From positions 434,001 through 498,000 of the forward strand of contig JAKLIX010000001.1 of assembly GCA_022709385.1 (NCBI GenBank): a stretch of DNA of 64,000 nt, in the 5' to 3' direction. The notes below the pieces were generated by a model. The model was given only the letters and a program-made list of their open reading frames with translations, had not been told where the DNA came from and did no database searches. The translations under genes were made by a program, and so were the position numbers. Source of the stretch: Bacteroidota bacterium (GTDB lineage: Bacteria; Bacteroidota; Bacteroidia; Bacteroidales; CAIXZF01). Shown one piece after another: positions 56,289 through 64,000 of the stretch; position 1 is the stretch's first letter, and each line of letters begins with the position of its first letter.

Positions 56289-56876
56289 TTATTTTTCTTC
56301 CTGAATGCTGTCGGCCGGAATCTCAAACACTTCTTTTTCCCTGGAGGAGAGATGTTTGTAAAAGCAGAGATAATGCAGGGTATCTCCCATGGAAAAAGGC
56401 TCGATGATCACGGCTCCTCTTTCAGTGGAAAGGTAGGCATGGAAACCGCCGGGCATGAAATCCAGCCTGACGCTTGCCGTGGGTTCGGTGATCCCTGTTC
56501 CGCCATAGGTTCTGAGTTGCGGATATTTCGCGAGGAGGGCGGGTGCCATGGTGTTTTGTTCAGTGATGGTAAAACTGCCGTAACCGCCTTCGGGCAGGGG
56601 CAGTTCAATCACGGTGGCGGGTCCGGATCCTGTGTTTCCCGGCTGAGTATGGGTTTTCCGCAGGATAGTCCTCATTTTAACGGTGTTCATGAGCAGGCTG
56701 CGGTACTGAGACGGAAGGGGGGACTGATACCCCATCACCGGAATCTCCTGTGCGGGAATATCTTTCCATAAAAAGTCATCGCCGCTGCTGCCGGCAGGGC
56801 GATGAACCGTCTTGCAGGATATAAGAAAAGCCAGCGCCATCAGCGCCGGCATAGAAATCTTGATGACACTCCTCAT
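56289..56876 (-). CDS. Lipoprotein resembling the propeptide of the adjacent metalloprotease
   Basis: 195 residues with a lipobox FLISC (Cys21). Residues about 85-180 align without large gaps to the propeptide of the next gene. Shared positions are ELPxPxG, SF, YP, GTGI, PTA, R.D, GFHA, G...I.P and a late Y..Y/F.K. It has no catalytic domain and no sorting domain. The two cysteines in the protease propeptide (GICTW and RCDV) are replaced here by Arg and Leu. It is the first gene of a two-gene unit, 10 bases before the protease. It may act in trans as inhibitor or folding helper; this is inference. Confidence 0.85.
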   Translation of the reverse strand: MRSVIKISMPALMALAFLISCKTVHRPAGSSGDDFLWKDIPAQEIPVMGYQSPLPSQYRSLLMNTVKMRTILRKTHTQPGNTGSGPATVIELPLPEGGYGSFTITEQNTMAPALLAKYPQLRTYGGTGITEPTASVRLDFMPGGFHAYLSTERGAVIIEPFSMGDTLHYLCFYKHLSSREKEVFEIPADSIQEEK

Positions 56877-56893
56877 GGGTATAAATGGGAGTG

Positions 56894-56924
56894 CAAAGAT
56901 ATGTGCATTATTTAACTAATTCAA
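56894..56924 (-). promoter_or_regulatory. Bacteroidota-type promoter of the lipoprotein-protease pair
   Basis: On the minus strand TTG (56922-56924), 20 bases, then TATCTTTG (56894-56901), matching the -33/-7 consensus. The start codon is 17 bases further. Confidence 0.6.
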
Positions 56925-57483
56925 TAGTAAGGTTGATGGTGACCATATCGCCAACCACCAGCCCGCCGGACTCAATTTTGGCGTCCCACTTCAGCTTGTA
57001 ATCAAAACGGTTGATCTTCGTCGTGGCTTTCCAAACAGAAACTGTCTGTCCCCAGGGCGATTTTACACTCCCCTGGTTCACGGCGTCAAACATCACTTTT
57101 TTGGTAACATCACGGATGGTCAGATCACCCGTGATCTTGTAGTTTTTGTCGTCCACCTTGTACACACTGTAACCGTTGAACCTGATCTCAGGATATTCCC
57201 CGGCGTTGAAGAAATCATCCCCTTTCAGGTGTTCGTCCCTTTTCGCGTTATCTGTATTGATGCTTGCAACTTTTACCGTCGCTTTCACCTTCATGTCGGT
57301 GAAATCTTCCCCGGATGTGGTCACTTCGATATCCCAGTCACCGAAATTACCCGTTACATCGGAGATCACCAGGTGGGGAACCGTAAAACTGATGGCGGAA
57401 TGGGATTTGTCAACCTGCCAGCCCTGGCTGTATACCTGTGCAGCAGTGATTACTGCAAGGAAAATGAAAGTCAGTCGTTTCAT
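56908..57483 (-). CDS. YceI family protein
   Basis: 191 residues; signal peptide ending QVYSQ. The mature protein is a single YceI-type lipocalin-like barrel: WQVDKSHSAISFTVPHL, then VKVASINTDNAKRDEHLKGDDFF and GDLTIRDVTKKV, all hallmarks. The family binds polyisoprenoid lipids in the periplasm. Its 3' end overlaps the promoter of the lipoprotein-protease pair. No clear promoter upstream. Confidence 0.93.
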   Translation of the reverse strand: MKRLTFIFLAVITAAQVYSQGWQVDKSHSAISFTVPHLVISDVTGNFGDWDIEVTTSGEDFTDMKVKATVKVASINTDNAKRDEHLKGDDFFNAGEYPEIRFNGYSVYKVDDKNYKITGDLTIRDVTKKVMFDAVNQGSVKSPWGQTVSVWKATTKINRFDYKLKWDAKIESGGLVVGDMVTINLTIELVK

Positions 57484-57933
57484 GTTTTTCTAATTTAGAA
57501 TGATTATAAAATGAATAAAGGAATGTTGTAAAAGTTAAACAAAACAGGAGTGTTGATGTTCACAAACTGCTATTTTTTTATTGAAATTCACAGGGTAATT
57601 CGTATAAACACAAGTAACATTCACATTGTCAGTGGGTTTCTGCAGAAGGGGCCATGGTTTTTTGCAAACGCAATCCGTGCCGGTAAAAGAGGATTCAAGG
57701 CTGACAGAGATGACGGATGGATGATGTTTTGTTGGTAAGTTTGCATCCGGGTACTTCTCATTGGATAATTAAGTTGTGTCTCGTCCTAAAAAAGGTTTTC
57801 AGTTTTTTGGTGCCGACACCGCAATAAGGTTTTTTTCGCAAACCTGTTCAGTGTCGGTATAACATTTTCGTACATTCGATAATTATTAGCTAAGTGTCTG
57901 AAAATTTGTCGCCATTATTTCAAATCACCAAAA
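57484..57933. other. AT-rich intergenic region with stem-loop and recurring motif
   Basis: No gene supported. It contains two copies of the TTTTTTGCAAAC-type motif (57656-57688 and 57829-57863). The second lies inside a nested inverted repeat: CCGACAC (57813-57819) with GTGTCGG (57851-57857), and AGGTTT (57827-57832) with AAACCT (57840-57845). It lies between YceI and the FISUMP gene, which point away from each other. Confidence 0.5.
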
Positions 57934-59265
57934 ATGAAAAAATATCTGTTGTTTGTGTTATTCCTGATTGCCACTACCTTGCTGTTTGGCCAGAAAGCAA
58001 GCATTGACCTGAGCTTCACAGCAGTAAGCGGCTCTCAATACCAGCAATTGGACAGTATCAAGATCATTAACATTGACCAGGTTGCCGATACTTTCCTTCA
58101 TTGGAATGATACTGTCCTCACCGTCACTTTCAGCGTAGTTGGAATAGGAGAACACACACCGGGCCATGCAAAAATCCTGGTGGAGTACCCTCATTCGACG
58201 GGCAGCATTTACCTGTTGCGGGTTTTTAATCCTGAGCCTGACAATGGTATTTTATCCATTTATGACTGTTTGGGCAGAACATGTGCAAACGTTTTATTGG
58301 ATAAAGGTCGTGGCTGGTATTCTTTTCAGTTGGCATCAGGGCGAGCGTCATTGTATTTTGTTTCTCACCTTGGAAGGAGTGGCAATGAAACTGTAAAACT
58401 CACAAATACAGGACGTTCCTCACAGACAACTTGCCATTTGACTGAATTCAGCTTTACGCCTTCAGGTATTGGTTATCCTAAATCACAAATCTTGACAGCA
58501 TTTCCATTCTCCCCGGGAGATTCTCTGCGTTATAAAGGTTATGCCAATAACCACGAAGTTGTGATTCATGATGATCCTACAACAAGTGAAGACTATACCT
58601 TTCATTTTCCAGGGCCTTGTCAGGGTATTACGGCTTTCACTTATGGAGGACAAGTTTACAATACTGTTGAAATCGGTACTCAATGTTGGATGAAGGAGAA
58701 TCTGAATATTGGGACCATGGTGAACAGTATATATACAGGCACACCCCACTCCGAATGCAGCAACAACAGCTTGATAGAAAAGTACTGTTACAATAACGAC
58801 TCGGCTAACTGTGCACTATATGGTGGTTTATATGACTGGGATGAGATGATGCAATATTCTACCATTCCCGGCACCCAGGGCATATGCCCGTCAGGCTGGC
58901 ATATACCATCTGAAGCCGAATGGTGTACACTTTCCACCTTTCTTGACCCGAATGCTGACTGCATTGCTTGGGGCGTTGAAAGCTTTATTGCAGGAGGCAA
59001 GATGAAGGAAACGGGGTACACCTATTGGATCTCACCCAATACAGGAGCAACGAACGAAAGTGGCTTCACGGCTCTTGGGGCCGGCTCCCGCGGCGGCAGT
59101 GGCGGCTTCAACACTCTCGGCTACTACACATACTTCTGGTCTTCCTCTGAGTACTCGGTGTCAGATGTAGTCTATCGGAGGTTGAGCAACGACAGCGCCT
59201 GTGTGAGCCGTTACGACAACAGCAAGACGACCGGGGTTTCTGTTCGTTGCGTCAGGACTATTTGA
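57934..59265 (+). CDS. Exported FISUMP-domain protein
   Basis: 443 residues; signal peptide ending LLFGQ. The N-terminal half (about 20-220) is an unrecognised beta domain. The C-terminal half (about 235-443) is a Fibrobacter-succinogenes-major-paralogous (FISUMP) domain: YNTVEIGTQCWMKENLN, CPSGWHIPSEAEW, then GFTALGAGSRGGSGGF, FWSSSEYS and SVRCVRTI. It has several cysteines likely to pair and is related to sulfatase-modifying-like C-type lectin folds, so ligand binding is plausible. No sorting domain. Base composition is more AT-rich than the genes to the left, suggesting an accessory gene. Confidence 0.88.
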   Translation: MKKYLLFVLFLIATTLLFGQKASIDLSFTAVSGSQYQQLDSIKIINIDQVADTFLHWNDTVLTVTFSVVGIGEHTPGHAKILVEYPHSTGSIYLLRVFNPEPDNGILSIYDCLGRTCANVLLDKGRGWYSFQLASGRASLYFVSHLGRSGNETVKLTNTGRSSQTTCHLTEFSFTPSGIGYPKSQILTAFPFSPGDSLRYKGYANNHEVVIHDDPTTSEDYTFHFPGPCQGITAFTYGGQVYNTVEIGTQCWMKENLNIGTMVNSIYTGTPHSECSNNSLIEKYCYNNDSANCALYGGLYDWDEMMQYSTIPGTQGICPSGWHIPSEAEWCTLSTFLDPNADCIAWGVESFIAGGKMKETGYTYWISPNTGATNESGFTALGAGSRGGSGGFNTLGYYTYFWSSSEYSVSDVVYRRLSNDSACVSRYDNSKTTGVSVRCVRTI

Positions 59266-59540
59266 GCGCCATGAGCGCAGAGCGCGAGTGGCCACACCAC
59301 ATCCTTTTTACATATGATGATGGTTAAAGTATCGGTCAAAGACTTCTTGTGCATGGAATAAACTTTGGAAATGATATGCCTGGATGTCCTCTCTCAACAC
59401 AGGAAAAAAAGGCTCTCAAAACAGGAGTTCTTTTTTGGCGTTGCTTCCTACCCCCCGGATTGCATCCGGAGCTATTCATTTTTAACCCTGACGGGTTCTT
59501 GTCGCATTGACCTTATTGAATTCGGATTTTTTAATTGATC

Positions 59541-59582
59541 CTTGAATCCTGGCATTGCGATCCGGGACATTATCTTTTATAC
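59541..59582. repeat. 42-base direct repeat, copy 1
   Basis: Starts CTTGAATCCTGGCATTGCGA and runs to TTATCTTTTATAC. Copy 2 is at 59769-59810, with about seven differences. Confidence 0.65.
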
Positions 59583-59768
59583 TCAAACCACGGAGTTACA
59601 CTGAGTTATGCACGAAGTGGCTGGAGAGTGGATTATTATTGGACCCTTGAATTTGAATCTTTTAAACCGAAAGAACATAAGAATGCGAAAAAAGTGTTCC
59701 CAGAGTAATCGGTATAAAGAATCTAAGCGATAATTGCTTCGCATTTTCACTAAGATTCAGTGTATTCA

Positions 59769-59810
59769 CTTGAATCCTGGTTATGTGATCTGGGACTTTA
59801 TCTTTTAAAC
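59769..59810. repeat. 42-base direct repeat, copy 2
   Basis: Starts CTTGAATCCTGGTTATGTGA; partner of the copy at 59541-59582. Spacing between starts is 228 bases. Confidence 0.65.
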
Positions 59811-59870
59811 CTGGAATTTGTCACTTATTTCCTGTCCTATTCTTTCCCGGGCCTTGGATATTGATTCTTT

Positions 59871-59898
59871 ATGCTTCGACTCCGCTCAACATGACGGG
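59871..59898. repeat. GCTTCGACTCCGCTCAACATGACGG element, copy 1
   Basis: ATGCTTCGACTCCGCTCAAC then ATGACGGG. Copies 2 and 3 lie at 59917-59943 and 60047-60076. The minus-strand form (GTCATGTTGAGCGGAGTCGA) is a widespread intergenic repeat type. Confidence 0.65.
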
Positions 59899-59916
59899 AA
59901 TGGAAGATGAAGTCAA

Positions 59917-59943
59917 ATGCTTCGACAACGCTCAGCATGACGG
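59917..59943. repeat. GCTTCGACTCCGCTCAACATGACGG element, copy 2
   Basis: ATGCTTCGACAACGCTCAGC then ATGACGG; differs from copy 1 at a few positions. Confidence 0.65.
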
Positions 59944-60046
59944 CCAAGAGCACATTAAACGTTAAACCTTAAACAATTAACTCAACTTCTAAACCAATAA
60001 ACCTCTAAACCGGGCACCAGGAGGGAAACTGATCCAAGCATGAAAC

Positions 60047-60076
60047 AATGCTTCGACTACGCTTATGCAGCGTCAG
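60047..60076. repeat. GCTTCGACTCCGCTCAACATGACGG element, copy 3 (diverged)
   Basis: ATGCTTCGACTACGCTTATG then CAGCGTCAGG; the most diverged copy. Confidence 0.5.
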
Positions 60077-60356
60077 GTACTTTCTCCCGGAATTACCCTG
60101 ATATTCAACTTTATTCTTCTAAGCATAAACAGCTTCCCGAACACCTGTCAAGGTTAAGTCTGTTCAATATTTGTTCGGGTTTTGAATCGCTATATGAATT
60201 GAAATGTTCACCGGCGGTTCCGGGGGAAGGCATGGTGAGATTTCACTGCCTGAACCGACTCCCTGCAAGTACAAAAAGCAGCTGACAGCAACGAAACATT
60301 CATTTAAACATCGCAAATTATGCGGCGAAAGATTTTAAAATGCAACGAATAAGCTG

Positions 60357-60364
60357 TATTTTTG
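60357..60364 (+). promoter_or_regulatory. Candidate -7 box of the Fic gene
   Basis: TATTTTTG matches TAnnTTTG, 18 bases before the start codon. Confidence 0.45.
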
Positions 60365-60382
60365 TTGTAAAATATGCAATGA

Positions 60383-61483
60383 ATGAAAGCTTATATACAT
60401 CAGATCGATCAATGGCCAAATTTCATATGGAGACTTGATGAGTTTGTTAGCTTATTAAGTGAAGTAAGAAATTCACAGGGACGGATTATGGGAAGAATGG
60501 AATCCTTGGGATTTGATCTGAGAAACGAGGCTACGCTTGAAACTTTAACCCTTGACGTTTTAAAATCAACAGAGATTGAAGGAGAATATTTGAATCCAGT
60601 CCAGGTTCGTTCCTCGATTGCCCGAAGATTAGGAATAGACATCGCAGGTTCAGTTGAGTCAGACAGAAATGTTGATGGGATAGTTGAAATGATGCTGGAT
60701 GCAACGCTACATTGTTTTAACCCGTTAACAGCTGAAAGGCTGTTTAATTGGCATGCTGCACTTTTCCCCACAGGCAGAAGTGGAATGAATAGGATTACAG
60801 TCGGAAACTGGAGGAACGATCCTACTGGTCCAATGCAAGTAGTTTCAGGAGCTATTGGTAAAGAAAAGGTGCATTTTCAGGCGCCCGATTCAACAATATT
60901 GGAATCAGAAATGCGTCGGTTTTTGGATTGGTTCAATGCAAATATTGAACTTGATCTGGTACTTAAAGCTGCAGTGGCTCATTTATGGTTTATCACGGTA
61001 CACCCGTTCGAAGATGGAAATGGCCGTATAGCCAGAGCCTTGACCGACATGCTGCTGGCACAATCAGACCGCAGTACACAGCGCTTCTATAGTATGTCTG
61101 CCCAAATCAGAGTCGAAAGAAAAAACTACTACGAAATACTCGAAAGAACACAGAAAGGGAATCTAGATATTACTGACTGGATTATATGGTTTTTAAGATG
61201 TTTGATCAATGCACTTAAATCGACCGATAGCATTTTATCCCGGGTTCTGTATAAAGCAGATTTTTGGAACAGGCATGCAAAAACAGCATTGAATGACAGA
61301 CAAAAGAAGTTGTTGAATAAAATTCTCGATGGATTTGAAGGAAAACTGACTTCATCAAAATGGGCAAAGATTTCGAAATGTTCAAAGGATGCAGCAATAA
61401 GAGATATTAACGATTTGATAAAAAAAGACATATTAAAGAAGGAGGAAGCAGGAGGAAGAAGTACAAATTACGGATTGAAATAG
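60383..61483 (+). CDS. Fic family protein (probable AMP-transferase) with N-terminal inhibitory motif
   Basis: 366 residues, no signal peptide. An N-terminal DUF4172-like helical part contains STEIEG (62-67), matching the (S/T)xxxE(G/N) inhibitory helix of class II Fic proteins; Glu66 would block ATP binding until released. The catalytic motif HPFEDGNGRIAR (207-218) is complete, so the enzyme should transfer AMP to a target hydroxyl. The C-terminus (about 305-366) looks like a winged helix (KISKCSKDAAIRDINDLIKK), perhaps DNA-binding. AT-richer than most of the window and next to repeats, so possibly acquired. No antitoxin gene is adjacent. Confidence 0.93.
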   Translation: MKAYIHQIDQWPNFIWRLDEFVSLLSEVRNSQGRIMGRMESLGFDLRNEATLETLTLDVLKSTEIEGEYLNPVQVRSSIARRLGIDIAGSVESDRNVDGIVEMMLDATLHCFNPLTAERLFNWHAALFPTGRSGMNRITVGNWRNDPTGPMQVVSGAIGKEKVHFQAPDSTILESEMRRFLDWFNANIELDLVLKAAVAHLWFITVHPFEDGNGRIARALTDMLLAQSDRSTQRFYSMSAQIRVERKNYYEILERTQKGNLDITDWIIWFLRCLINALKSTDSILSRVLYKADFWNRHAKTALNDRQKKLLNKILDGFEGKLTSSKWAKISKCSKDAAIRDINDLIKKDILKKEEAGGRSTNYGLK

Positions 61484-61526
61484 AAAATATTCCTTCTTAT
61501 CTGAACAGCTTTAGATTCGAAAAAAC

Positions 61527-62798
61527 TCAGGAATGAGCATCCGTTTTCCGTTTCACGGGCATGGTCATACAGCGGGCTCCTCCTCCTCCGCGTGCCAGTT
61601 CGCTGCCCTCGATGGTGACCACGCAGCGGCGGTAATCATCCAGGCAGAAATCGCATTTGATCACCGATTTGGCCTTCAGTATTTCAAAGCCATGTTTAGC
61701 AAGTTCCTCAAGCGTATATTGATTACGGGCATAACCGATCACCTTTCCCGGTGCCAGCGCGAAGAAATTGGTGCCCGAATGCCACTGTTCCCTCTCCTGT
61801 ATCCACGGATCGGCCTTTCCTCCGCAAATCACGGGCTCCAGGTCAAAGCCCACATGCCTGAGGGCTGTCAGCAGGTTCTCTTCATTGCGGATGTTTTTGA
61901 TTTTGCCGTGGTCCAGTTCGAAGTGAACGGTTTGTAATTTATTGGGTCTCAGGATGACAGGTTCATAAACCATGCATTTGTCGTGGTCGAGCAGGGTGAA
62001 CACCATGTCGAGGTGGATAAAAGATTCGGGCTTGAAAGGAAGTTCCTGGACGATGATATGTTTGGAGCGTTTTTCTTTTTTGAAGTAATCGATCAGAAAA
62101 TCGATGCCCTGGGTGGTGGTGCGGGTACCTGTGCCTACCAGCAGTACATCCTCCCTCGCAACGATCACGTCTCCTCCTTCTATACTCACCTGGGAGGATA
62201 GTGGCAGATGCAGCGGATTGATGGTTGGGATACCGAAGGAAGGGTGATGGCAGAAAATGCTTTCCATAATGATCGACTCTCTTTCCCTCACCACGCTGGC
62301 CATTTTGGCGATGAGGGCCTTACCGGAAAGGCAGACGGCCGGATCGCGCATGAAAAAGAAATTGTGGAGGGGCATCAGGTCATAGCGTCCTTTGGAGAGG
62401 AATTTCGTCAGGTTGTCTTTTTCCATGGGTACGCCTTCAATCAGGGCGGTGGCGAGGTCGTTCGCCGGCAAGGCACAAAGGCTGTCATGCATGAATGCCA
62501 CATTTTCCCAGCGGCAGATCCGGGCTGTCAGCTCTTCCTTGACGGCGGGGATTTCCAGGATATCCCTGAGCAGGTCTTTCACTTCCAGCACTTCGGATAC
62601 CTTTGAAAGGACTCCGTGCAGTTGCCGGTACTCCGCCAGGGCGATATGCAGGTTGAGGATATCGCTGTACAAGGCTCTTTCTGCCGTTTCGGGAGTCATA
62701 TTTTCCACTTCCGCTCCCGGCATATGGACGATGACCTTTTCCAGCCGGTCAACCTCCGAACGGATGTTTACGGCCGTTTCCCCAGTTGTGATTGCCAT
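61527..62798 (-). CDS. arcA: Arginine deiminase
   Basis: 423 residues. Guanidino-modifying-enzyme signatures are present: the FFMRDPAV segment, EGGDVIV and the nucleophile Cys410 in GGGGARCMTMP. It hydrolyses arginine to citrulline and ammonia in the cytoplasm, the first step of the ADI pathway. Neither ornithine carbamoyltransferase nor carbamate kinase is adjacent, so the rest of the pathway lies elsewhere if present. Length and motif order are typical. It is convergent with the Fic gene. Confidence 0.95.
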   Translation of the reverse strand: MAITTGETAVNIRSEVDRLEKVIVHMPGAEVENMTPETAERALYSDILNLHIALAEYRQLHGVLSKVSEVLEVKDLLRDILEIPAVKEELTARICRWENVAFMHDSLCALPANDLATALIEGVPMEKDNLTKFLSKGRYDLMPLHNFFFMRDPAVCLSGKALIAKMASVVRERESIIMESIFCHHPSFGIPTINPLHLPLSSQVSIEGGDVIVAREDVLLVGTGTRTTTQGIDFLIDYFKKEKRSKHIIVQELPFKPESFIHLDMVFTLLDHDKCMVYEPVILRPNKLQTVHFELDHGKIKNIRNEENLLTALRHVGFDLEPVICGGKADPWIQEREQWHSGTNFFALAPGKVIGYARNQYTLEELAKHGFEILKAKSVIKCDFCLDDYRRCVVTIEGSELARGGGGARCMTMPVKRKTDAHS

Positions 62799-62914
62799 AT
62801 CTTTTGGTACTGTTTACCGGACGAAGATACGGCAAAGATCGCATTTGAAATCCTGATGCGGCGACAGATTCCCGCAAATTGAACAAGACAGGCCCGGAAG
62901 TGGTTCTTTTGAGC

Positions 62915-63128
62915 ATGATGCGTCTCAGCCTAATAACTGTCTTTGTTTGTATGCTGTCTCTGATGGCTCTGGCACAGCCCGGAAACGGCAGCCCTCCGGT
63001 GGTGGGCTTTCCGGAAGTGGAACGCCTGCTATCGCTGAGGAACGATACGGTTTATGTCCTGAATTTCTGGGCTACCTGGTGTGTTCCCTGTGTAAAGGAA
63101 CTGCCTGCTTTCCGGCAGCTGCATGCGT
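62915..63128 (+). pseudogene. Truncated TlpA/thioredoxin-like gene
   Basis: From the ATG at 62915, a signal peptide (ending MALAQ) and the start of a thioredoxin fold with the redox motif WCVPC in [15 protein letters not shown]. Thioredoxin-like sequence stops after about 70 residues (FRQLHAF). The frame then runs on to 63253 only by reading the opposite strand of the next gene. The rest of the domain (cis-proline, last strands) is missing. Either a deletion or recombination joined it to the T9SS gene, or the sequence join is artificial. Confidence 0.8.
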
Positions 63129-64000
63129 TCATTCCGTTTTCACGAGTTTGCGGGTATAAACCCGTTCACCGCTTTGCAGCCTCAGGAGGTACATGCCGGC
63201 CGGCAGTTTCGACAGCTCAAGCGAAAAGGTGTTTTGACCGGCTTGCTGTTTAAAGATCATCTCCCCGGTCAGTGTTGCCAGTTCCGCTTCTGTGAAAAGC
63301 AGATCTGATTGGATAGTCACCGTATTTTTCACGGGGTTGGGAATGATCAGGATTGCTCCGCCGGTCTCCGTTCCGGCCAGTCCGGTCACGATTACCTGGT
63401 GGCATGAAGAGGTGTCGGTACATCCTTCATGGGTGATGATGACGGCATAACTACCGTTTACGGCAGGGGTAAAGCTTTGGCCTGAAGCACCCTGCACGGG
63501 ACTTGCTGCATTGCAGTCCCACCATTGGTAAGCGGCGCCGGCCAGGTTGGCTGTCAGCGTGATTCCGTTCAGGCTGACGCCGGTGTCGATGGTAATGACA
63601 GTGACATACAGGGACTGAGGCGGGGAGCTTCCGGCAGGTGAATTTGCCACCACGCTGATAAAACCGCTGCCGGCGCCGGCGATCGTGCTGATGCTGTGGG
63701 TGGTTGAGCTTCCGGTCCAGCCCGGGGGGAGCGTCCAGGTGTAGGAGGTGGCACCGGCAGCGGGGGGAATGCTGTACACCGGGCTGCTGCCTTCACAAAC
63801 AGTGGTAAAGCCGGAAACCGGTCCCGGGATCACCGGTGTAGCGCCGCAGGTGTCAATGGCGAAGGGACCGCTTACCACACTGTAGGTGTTGGCGGATGTG
63901 GTAATGGTGAATTTCAGGTAACAGTCCACAGAGGAAGCTGCCGGTATGGTCCACTGGCACATCCCGGAGTTGGGGATGTTGATCATCACCGGTGAGAAAG
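63129..64000 (-). CDS. T9SS type A exported protein, C-terminal part
   Basis: The frame is open to the right edge, so the N-terminus is outside. The visible 290 residues include Ig/PKD-like units ([37 protein letters not shown]) and a type A sorting domain ([11 protein letters not shown], then [13 protein letters not shown], ending TRKLVKTE). Such Ig-like strings are spacers on surface proteins; the passenger is not visible. Its stop codon lies directly at the break point of the truncated thioredoxin-like gene. Confidence 0.88.
   Translation of the reverse strand, partial: FSPVMINIPNSGMCQWTIPAASSVDCYLKFTITTSANTYSVVSGPFAIDTCGATPVIPGPVSGFTTVCEGSSPVYSIPPAAGATSYTWTLPPGWTGSSTTHSISTIAGAGSGFISVVANSPAGSSPPQSLYVTVITIDTGVSLNGITLTANLAGAAYQWWDCNAASPVQGASGQSFTPAVNGSYAVIITHEGCTDTSSCHQVIVTGLAGTETGGAILIIPNPVKNTVTIQSDLLFTEAELATLTGEMIFKQQAGQNTFSLELSKLPAGMYLLRLQSGERVYTRKLVKTE

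Larger units (their letters stand above)
59266..60382. other. 1.1-kb non-coding, repeat-rich region
   Basis: No credible gene. It contains two imperfect 42-base direct repeats, three copies of a GCTTCGACTCCGCTCAACATGACGG-type element and many short TAAAC-rich stretches. A -7 box for the Fic gene lies at its right end. It looks like an accumulation zone of intergenic repeats. Confidence 0.6.

Noticed and set aside
60040..60285. 81-residue plus-strand open frame before the Fic gene
   Set aside because: It starts inside an intergenic repeat copy and shows no domain or promoter.

Overview
The window reads as a chromosomal segment of an anaerobic, protein-degrading member of the Bacteroidota, probably Bacteroidales-like. 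The evidence is: several secreted proteins ending in type IX secretion (T9SS) sorting domains (one gliding-motility/type B CTD, the rest type A), a TonB-dependent outer-membrane receptor, SprB-like, choice-of-anchor and FISUMP domains, promoters of the TAnnTTTG type, and Bacteroidota-typical peptidases (S46, S9, C10). A B12-dependent ribonucleotide reductase, arginine deiminase and a biotin-dependent carboxyltransferase subunit fit anaerobic amino-acid metabolism. No rRNA, tRNA, CRISPR array, intact insertion sequence or phage genes were seen.

Layout. 0-4.4 kb: end of class II RNR (nrdJ), a 25-residue-repeat protein overlapping a radical SAM gene, and a pyruvate/oxaloacetate carboxyltransferase subunit. 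4.6-23.7 kb (minus strand): five tightly packed genes for very large exported proteins. The first (2900 aa) and last (950 aa) have T9SS sorting domains plus dockerin-like and cohesin-like modules; the middle three (1643, 405 and 454 aa) are exported but lack a sorting domain. 24-32 kb: M49-like peptidase lipoprotein, gpsA, S46 dipeptidyl peptidase, P5C dehydrogenase (pruA) and an MFS transporter. 32-40.3 kb: TonB-dependent receptor, choice-of-anchor L protein, a lipoprotein, T9SS type A and type B proteins, and a YycJ-like hydrolase. 40.4-45 kb: a 14-repeat SBBP (beta-propeller-type) protein that ends right after its dockerin-like module, thymidine kinase and a proline-rich protein. 45-52 kb: M28 peptidase, rsmI, elbB, S9 dipeptidyl peptidase and a C10 peptidase with CUB domains. 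52-57.5 kb: small exported proteins, a metzincin-type T9SS protease preceded by a lipoprotein that copies its propeptide, and YceI. 57.5-61.5 kb: an AT-richer, repeat-bearing segment with a FISUMP protein and a Fic protein. 61.5-64 kb: arginine deiminase, a truncated thioredoxin-like gene and the end of another T9SS protein.

Functional reading. Six peptidases of different families, PruA and ArcA suggest extracellular proteolysis, release of di- and oligopeptides, and catabolism of Pro/Glu/Arg. The two arrangements most worth attention are the five-gene exported operon with dockerin/cohesin-like modules, which may build a surface complex, and the stand-alone propeptide-like lipoprotein next to its matching protease.
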